This document shows, one piece after another, positions 59,048 to 64,000 of a stretch of DNA of 64,000 bases. The stretch comes from Pontibacter litorisediminis (GTDB taxonomy: Bacteria > Bacteroidota > Bacteroidia > Cytophagales > Hymenobacteraceae). The translations under genes were made by a program, and so were the position numbers. Within the stretch, counting starts at the first letter, position 1. Every line of letters begins with the position of its first letter. The notes under the pieces are model-generated. The model did no database searches. It was not told the origin of the DNA and saw only the letters and a program-made list of their open reading frames with translations. Where the stretch lies: NCBI RefSeq assembly GCF_029360645.1, contig NZ_JARDUA010000001.1, forward strand, positions 744,001 through 808,000, read 5' to 3'.

Positions 59048-60712
59048 TTACTTGCTAAACCACATTTCAACAGTATGGTAGTCCTGCTCCATACCACCTA
59101 TTTTCTCTAAAGAAGCCACGTTCCACATGTACTCGGAGTTGTAGCGTGGGCGGAAGCGATACGCTGGCTTACCTTGGTTCAGGCCGAAAAGAGGATTAGG
59201 CAGTTCAAACCCTGCGAACACATTGTTTGCTGGGTTACTATCGATGGTACCGTCAGGATTGGCGATATAGTCGTATCTTCTCAGGTCAGACCACGTCTCG
59301 ATAAAGCCCCAGCCCCACTGAGCGATGTACTTCTGCAGCATGATTTTCTGAAGCGTCAGCTCTGCCGCTGTTTTAGGCATCAGTTCTTCGCTAGCAAGAT
59401 ATTCAGCACGGCGCTCTTCGAAAACAGCTACTTCATCAACCTCTGTTGCAGCATCGTTTGTAACAAACGAGCGCACAAAGTCCATGTGAGCATTCACACC
59501 TTCAGTGTAAGCCTCCAACGCAGTACTCTGGTCGCCTTTGATATAAGCTGCCTCTGCCTTGATGAACTGCAGCTGTGCATAGGTCATCAGCGGGAAACGC
59601 GCGTTGTTACCAAACAGGTACTTGTTCGGGGTGGTGGCTGGCACCACATCAGAGGCAGTAGCCCAAAGGTTACGCGGACGCTCATTTGCCACCGTATACT
59701 CTGTAACACCAACACCTGGCGTTACACCGCGGTACTTGCCGTCGTTAGCAGGCGCCAGCATTACCGGAAGGCGAGGGTCTTTCAGGTGTTCGCCAGTAAA
59801 CACTGGGTCTTCACCCTGCAAGGCCGGATCATTCAGCGCCGGGTTGGTGCCATCGAGCAGGCTCACGATAAACTTAGACTGGCGGTATGGGTTCAGGTTA
59901 CCGCGACGTGGGCCAAAGAAGTTGGTATCCGTACTAACAGCGCCCTCAAAACGAACGGAAGCGTCGTCAGCGTTGCTTTGCAGTGCCTTGTTCACATACT
60001 CAATCACCTTGTCAGGATTGAATGATGACTTATTTGTCAGGCGGCTCTCGTTGATAGCCAACAAGCCATAGGCAAAGCGCAGCCACTTCTCACGGTCGCC
60101 GTTGTAGATCAGATCGCCTTGCGCCAGTGTAGAGCTGCCAACTTTACCGTCCGTGCGCTCCAGATTCTCGATCGCCAGCATGGTAAGGCGTCTTACTTCC
60201 TCGTACACATACTCTTGGGAGTCATAATCGAAGGTCGTGCGGCCCGGCTCAAATGCCTGCTTCACGATAATCTCTCCATGGTAATCCGTCAGCAACTGCC
60301 ATCCGAACGCACGCAACACGTAGCCCACACCAACAAAGTCCCAACGCTCTTCTTCCTTAGCCTTGCTGATCATGTCCGTCAGGTTCTCGCCCATGGTCCA
60401 GTACACGGAGCGCCACAACTGGCCGGCAGCATCGCTACCCGATACATAACCGTGGCGGTCCCATGTGTTATCCACGTCACGCCAGTTCCAGTTCTGGATA
60501 TAGCGGCCCAGGTAACGGGCATCGAACTGAATACCCAAGGCAAGCTCAGACTGAATGGCTGGCAGGTAAAACTGCGGTGCCACCACCTGGTCGGGCCCAT
60601 TCGGGTTTGTGTTCACATCTAGGTAGCTGTCACAGCTTGTGGTAGCCAGTGTGCCCACTGCAAACAGAGAGGCACACACTATCTTTTTAAAGTAATTATA
60701 TTTCGTTCTCAT
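59048..60712 (-). CDS. SusD/RagB-type outer-membrane lipoprotein
   Basis: A 554-residue lipoprotein (lipidated cysteine in ATTSCDSY). Sequence features such as YLDVNTNPNGPDQVVAPQFY, the central helical framework and QLQFIKAEAAYIKGD place it in the PF12771 SusD-like branch, as for the SusD at 43710. It pairs with the SusC encoded 12 bp upstream. The two SusDs differ clearly in length and sequence, so the pairs are not a recent duplication and may take up different oligomers. Confidence 0.95.
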   Translation of the reverse strand: MRTKYNYFKKIVCASLFAVGTLATTSCDSYLDVNTNPNGPDQVVAPQFYLPAIQSELALGIQFDARYLGRYIQNWNWRDVDNTWDRHGYVSGSDAAGQLWRSVYWTMGENLTDMISKAKEEERWDFVGVGYVLRAFGWQLLTDYHGEIIVKQAFEPGRTTFDYDSQEYVYEEVRRLTMLAIENLERTDGKVGSSTLAQGDLIYNGDREKWLRFAYGLLAINESRLTNKSSFNPDKVIEYVNKALQSNADDASVRFEGAVSTDTNFFGPRRGNLNPYRQSKFIVSLLDGTNPALNDPALQGEDPVFTGEHLKDPRLPVMLAPANDGKYRGVTPGVGVTEYTVANERPRNLWATASDVVPATTPNKYLFGNNARFPLMTYAQLQFIKAEAAYIKGDQSTALEAYTEGVNAHMDFVRSFVTNDAATEVDEVAVFEERRAEYLASEELMPKTAAELTLQKIMLQKYIAQWGWGFIETWSDLRRYDYIANPDGTIDSNPANNVFAGFELPNPLFGLNQGKPAYRFRPRYNSEYMWNVASLEKIGGMEQDYHTVEMWFSK

Positions 60713-60724
60713 GATAAATCTTTG

Positions 60725-63700
60725 TTAGAAGCCTAATCTCACACCAAAGTTCACACCGATAGGCATCGGGAAGTTACCGTAGTCGAAGCCAACGCCACCG
60801 CTACCACCAACTGCCGCAGAGTTACCGTTAACCACAGGGTCTAGGCCAGAGTAGTTAGTGATGATAAACAGGTCAGTGGCTGTCACGAACACGCTACCGG
60901 ATTTGATGAACTTGGCACGGCTCAGCAGGTTTGAGTCGAAGTTATAGTTCAGGGTCACGTCACGAAGGCGCATCCAGTTGATATCCTTCTCGATGAAGTC
61001 AACCTCTGGCAGGCCGTAAGAAGTAGACCAGAAGTTCGCGTCACGGGATGGGTCTATCACCTTTGTGTTAGGCGTTGGATTAGCTGAGTTTTCGTTTCCG
61101 TCTTTCAGCACACCCTCGTACACCACTGGGTTTTCACGGTCCATTGTTCTCATGCTCAGACCACGCGCCGTAAGGAAGTGTTCTGTACCGTTATAGATAT
61201 CGCCACCTTTTCTGAAATCGAGCAGGAAGCTCAGCGACAGGTTTTTGTAAGCGAAGCTGTTTGTCAGGCCTACAGTAAAGTCTGGCTGTCTGTCACCTAC
61301 CACTACCCACTCAGTAAGGTCACGAAGCGGATAACCTGTGTTCGGGTCGATCAGCAGCTGACCAGCCTCGTTGCGCTGGTAGTCGAAACCGGTAAGCGTA
61401 GTAAGCGGACCATTGATCACAGAACCGTTACGCACGTTGCCGTACAACCAAGTGTCTGACATATAAAACTCATTTACACCTGTTGGCAACGATATCAACT
61501 CACTCCACAGGTGCGTGAAGTTCGCCAACACATCCCAGGTAAAATTAGAGTTTGCAACTGGCGTAGCATTAAACTGCATCTCAATGCCCTCTGTTCTCAT
61601 TTTACCGGCATTAAAGGCCTGCAGCACGAAGCCTGTTGCGTAGCTCAGACGCATGTCCTGTACAATCTGGTCTTCAGAAAGTTTGTTGAAGTAAGTCGCG
61701 TCAATACCAATTCGGTTATTGAAGAACTTCAGTTCAGTACCAAACTCGTAAGAAGTCGTCATCTCTGGGCGCAGGTTCGGGCTTGGGCCTGTGAAGCCAT
61801 ATCCGAATCCACCACCTGTTGTGCCTTTAGGCTCCAGGAAAGCACGGATGCTGTAAGGGTTAGCGTCTTTACCTACTTGGGCCCATGAGCCACGCAACTT
61901 ACCATAGCTCAACACATTGCTGATACCGCGAAGAGGCTCCAGCTCAGTGAAGATAAAGCTACCACCTATCGATGGGTAGAAGAATGATCTGTTCTCCAGC
62001 GGCAGAGTAGAGCTCCAGTCGTTACGGCCGGTCAGCGTCAGGAAGAAGATGTTGTCGTAATCCAAGGTCAGGTTACCGAAAACACCGATACGACGGCGCT
62101 CCGACAGACGGTTACGACCACGGTGTGTGGTATTGTCGGTGTTCTCGATAGAGAAAAGTCCCGGGGCCAGGAAGCGTTCACCGGTTACGGCTTGCGTATA
62201 AGTTTCCTGCGAGTACACCGCACTACCCACCTTCAGGTTCGTGTTCAGCTTGCTGCCGAAGAAAGAGCGGTCAACCTCACCGTAGTACTGCAGGTTAAAG
62301 TTGCCGTTGTTATCCAGCGATTGGTCAAAAATACCACCACGAGAGAAGCCGTAAGCCGACTCTGGGTGACGCACCATGGTTATTTTGCCAGATGAGTAGT
62401 CAAAACCGGCATTACCTACAAAGCGCAGCCACTCCAACGGCTCGATCATCAACCGGGCATTAGTGATGTAACGGTTGTTGATGTTATTGATCGTGTTCTT
62501 GTTAACGTTGAAGAACGGGTTCTCAATCTCGTTGTCACCGGTAGAGTAGAATCTACGCTCGCCGTTTGGCGTCAAGTATACGCTGGCATCATCAGTTCCC
62601 GGCCATGTCAGCAAACCCAGCAGCGGACCACCGGCACCCTTGAAGGCAGAGTTGTTGTCTGTATTGGTGTAAGAGAACGTCAGGTCAGCTGAGATATACT
62701 TGTTCATCTCTGCTGTTACCGCAGAAGTGAGGTTAAACTTTGTCAGGTCTGTGCCTGGCACAAAGCCTTCCTGGTCCGTGTATCCTGCTGAAATACGGTA
62801 AGTGGCTTTCTCAGATCCACCGCTCAAAGAGAGGTTGTGCTTTTGCGTGAAGCCATTCTGGAAGAAGTTGTCGATGTTGTCGTAGAACTGGGTTCCTTCC
62901 GGATAGCGTCCACCAAAGTATGAAGTAGCCTCACCAGAAGGGTCCGTTACGCCATTATCGCCACGGTCGTAAACATGCTGTACTTCAGGGAACTTGTTGA
63001 TGCGCTCTAATCTGAAGCTGTTGTTATAGTCGATGCGCGGCGCACCAGACTTACCTCTTTTGGTAGTGATCACCACAGCACCTGATGCTGCGTCGATACC
63101 GTATAGCGCCGAGGCCTCTGGTCCTTTCAGGATCGTGATGCTCTCGATATCTTCAGGGTTGATGTCGGCCGCACGGTTTGTGAAGTCAGTTGACCTGTTG
63201 TTCAGAGAGGTAGCGGAGTTAGCGGTAGAAGCAAAAGCAGAAGTGTTGAATGTGCTGTTGCTGATTGGCAAACCATCTACTACGAAGAGCGGCTGGTTGC
63301 TACCGCTAAGGGAGGATACACCGCGGATCATGATAGAGGTAGAGGCACCCGGCATACCAGAGGTAGTGTTCACATCCACACCAGCCACACGACCGGCAAG
63401 GCCGTTTACAAAGTTCTCGCGCTGCGTCTGGGCAATAGTGGCACCCTTCACCTCGGTTACCGCGTAACCAAGCGCTTTCTTCTCCTGCTTGATACCAAGA
63501 GCGGTTACAACCACCTCATCCAGCGTTTCAGTGTCTGTTTGCAGCGCAACGTCGATTGTGCTTGCATTGCCTACCGTACGTTCCGTAGGCTTCATACCAA
63601 TAAAGGAGAACACCAGCACATCGGTAGACTCCACATTATTGATAGTATAACGGCCACTCGCATCGGTAACTGAACCGCGCGACTTACCTTTTACTGTAAC

Positions 63701-63835
63701 AGACACACCAGGGAGTTCTATTTTATCCTCCGCCGATGTTACTGTTCCACTTACTGTCTTGCCTTGGGCAAAACCTTGTGCATGTAGCAGGAGCATGCAA
63801 AGCCCCCACAAAATACATCGTAAATAGTTTTTCAT
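60725..63835 (-). CDS. SusC/RagA-type TonB-dependent transporter
   Basis: A 1036-residue transporter with signal peptide (cleavage near GFAQG), a carboxypeptidase-D regulatory-like domain (about 25-105, LPGVSVTVKGKSRGSVT), a TonB-box-like LDEVVVTALGIKQE, the plug domain (GLAGRVAGVDVNTTSG, FVVDGLPISN) and a full barrel ending in GVNFGVRLGF. It is first in the operon SusC, SusD, DUF4397. The upstream 165 bp to the window edge are AT-rich, with no clear TAnnTTTG box. No sigma/anti-sigma or hybrid two-component regulator is adjacent within the window. Confidence 0.95.
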   Translation of the reverse strand: MKNYLRCILWGLCMLLLHAQGFAQGKTVSGTVTSAEDKIELPGVSVTVKGKSRGSVTDASGRYTINNVESTDVLVFSFIGMKPTERTVGNASTIDVALQTDTETLDEVVVTALGIKQEKKALGYAVTEVKGATIAQTQRENFVNGLAGRVAGVDVNTTSGMPGASTSIMIRGVSSLSGSNQPLFVVDGLPISNSTFNTSAFASTANSATSLNNRSTDFTNRAADINPEDIESITILKGPEASALYGIDAASGAVVITTKRGKSGAPRIDYNNSFRLERINKFPEVQHVYDRGDNGVTDPSGEATSYFGGRYPEGTQFYDNIDNFFQNGFTQKHNLSLSGGSEKATYRISAGYTDQEGFVPGTDLTKFNLTSAVTAEMNKYISADLTFSYTNTDNNSAFKGAGGPLLGLLTWPGTDDASVYLTPNGERRFYSTGDNEIENPFFNVNKNTINNINNRYITNARLMIEPLEWLRFVGNAGFDYSSGKITMVRHPESAYGFSRGGIFDQSLDNNGNFNLQYYGEVDRSFFGSKLNTNLKVGSAVYSQETYTQAVTGERFLAPGLFSIENTDNTTHRGRNRLSERRRIGVFGNLTLDYDNIFFLTLTGRNDWSSTLPLENRSFFYPSIGGSFIFTELEPLRGISNVLSYGKLRGSWAQVGKDANPYSIRAFLEPKGTTGGGFGYGFTGPSPNLRPEMTTSYEFGTELKFFNNRIGIDATYFNKLSEDQIVQDMRLSYATGFVLQAFNAGKMRTEGIEMQFNATPVANSNFTWDVLANFTHLWSELISLPTGVNEFYMSDTWLYGNVRNGSVINGPLTTLTGFDYQRNEAGQLLIDPNTGYPLRDLTEWVVVGDRQPDFTVGLTNSFAYKNLSLSFLLDFRKGGDIYNGTEHFLTARGLSMRTMDRENPVVYEGVLKDGNENSANPTPNTKVIDPSRDANFWSTSYGLPEVDFIEKDINWMRLRDVTLNYNFDSNLLSRAKFIKSGSVFVTATDLFIITNYSGLDPVVNGNSAAVGGSGGVGFDYGNFPMPIGVNFGVRLGF

Positions 63836-64000
63836 GTTTATGATAGGTTGATATTAGGGGGTGAAGATATATAATATTTTATATTCCATACTAATATTTA
63901 AGCGTATTTATCGCACTTACATCGATTTTTCTACCTGCCGATGAGTATGTCATCACATTTGCACGATTTCCTAGTTAACACCCTAAATTAGTTAGTTTTT
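63836..64000. other. AT-rich upstream region of the second SusC operon
   Basis: 165 bp to the window edge, strongly AT-rich close to the SusC start. Presumably contains the promoter, but no confident -33/-7 pair is visible. No ORF. Confidence 0.4.

Noticed and set aside
1..64000. CRISPR arrays, tRNA or rRNA genes, prophage or IS elements
   Set aside because: Looked for regular spaced repeats, cloverleaf-like segments, rRNA-like blocks and transposase or phage genes; none found.

Overview
The window reads as chromosomal DNA of a Bacteroidota bacterium, most likely a Cytophagales/Hymenobacteraceae member close to Pontibacter. The reasons are two SusC/SusD outer-membrane uptake pairs, families typical of this phylum (DUF3078, a NagB-PIG-L fusion, a GH3-beta-lactamase fusion, PF12771-type SusD), -7 elements of the TAnnTTTG type, and few Shine-Dalgarno sequences. 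Genus level is inference. Coding density is high and genes lie on both strands. I see no rRNA, tRNA, CRISPR array, phage or insertion sequence.

Layout. 0-2 kb: sulfate activation and PAPS recycling (truncated sulfotransferase, APS kinase, PAP phosphatase). 2-9.4 kb: single housekeeping or unassigned enzymes (D-aminoacylase-like lipoprotein, Nudix hydrolase, HAD protein, MDR oxidoreductase, Mug glycosylase, alpha/beta hydrolase, ankyrin protein). 9.4-15.4 kb, all on the minus strand: hemA and a four-gene phosphorelay cluster made of a kinase with two FixL-like PAS domains, a single-domain receiver, a receiver-kinase hybrid and a receiver-CRP fusion. Matching CRP/FNR-type dyads lie in front of both the first kinase and hemA. 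15.6-31 kb: a large uncharacterised TIM-barrel-like protein, GlgX, a DUF2236 protein, a CPA1 antiporter, PBP1A, a thioesterase, an S1/P1 nuclease, a purine permease, a coiled-coil membrane protein, and an NhaC-family transporter behind a well-formed SAM-I riboswitch, which points to methionine transport. 31.5-40.2 kb: cell-wall peptide metabolism, including a compact operon of PBP4-type carboxypeptidase, dipeptide epimerase, BioF-like PLP enzyme and NlpC/P60 lipoprotein. 40.4-64 kb: a carbohydrate-uptake region with two SusCD pairs around GH9, ROK regulator, NagB-PIG-L, GH3-beta-lactamase and GHL10 genes, together suggesting use of amino-sugar polymers (peptidoglycan, chitin or chitosan type).

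Two signals stand out beyond the gene list. First, the heptamer TATACTT/AAGTATA occurs about 80 times in 64 kb by my manual count, roughly ten times the random expectation, in genes and spacers alike and in several reading frames. Second, the receiver-CRP fusion, the tandem FixL-like sensor and the two matching dyads suggest a gas- or redox-responsive circuit that includes haem biosynthesis. Several intergenic inverted repeats are also unusually long and perfect (19 to 33 bp stems).
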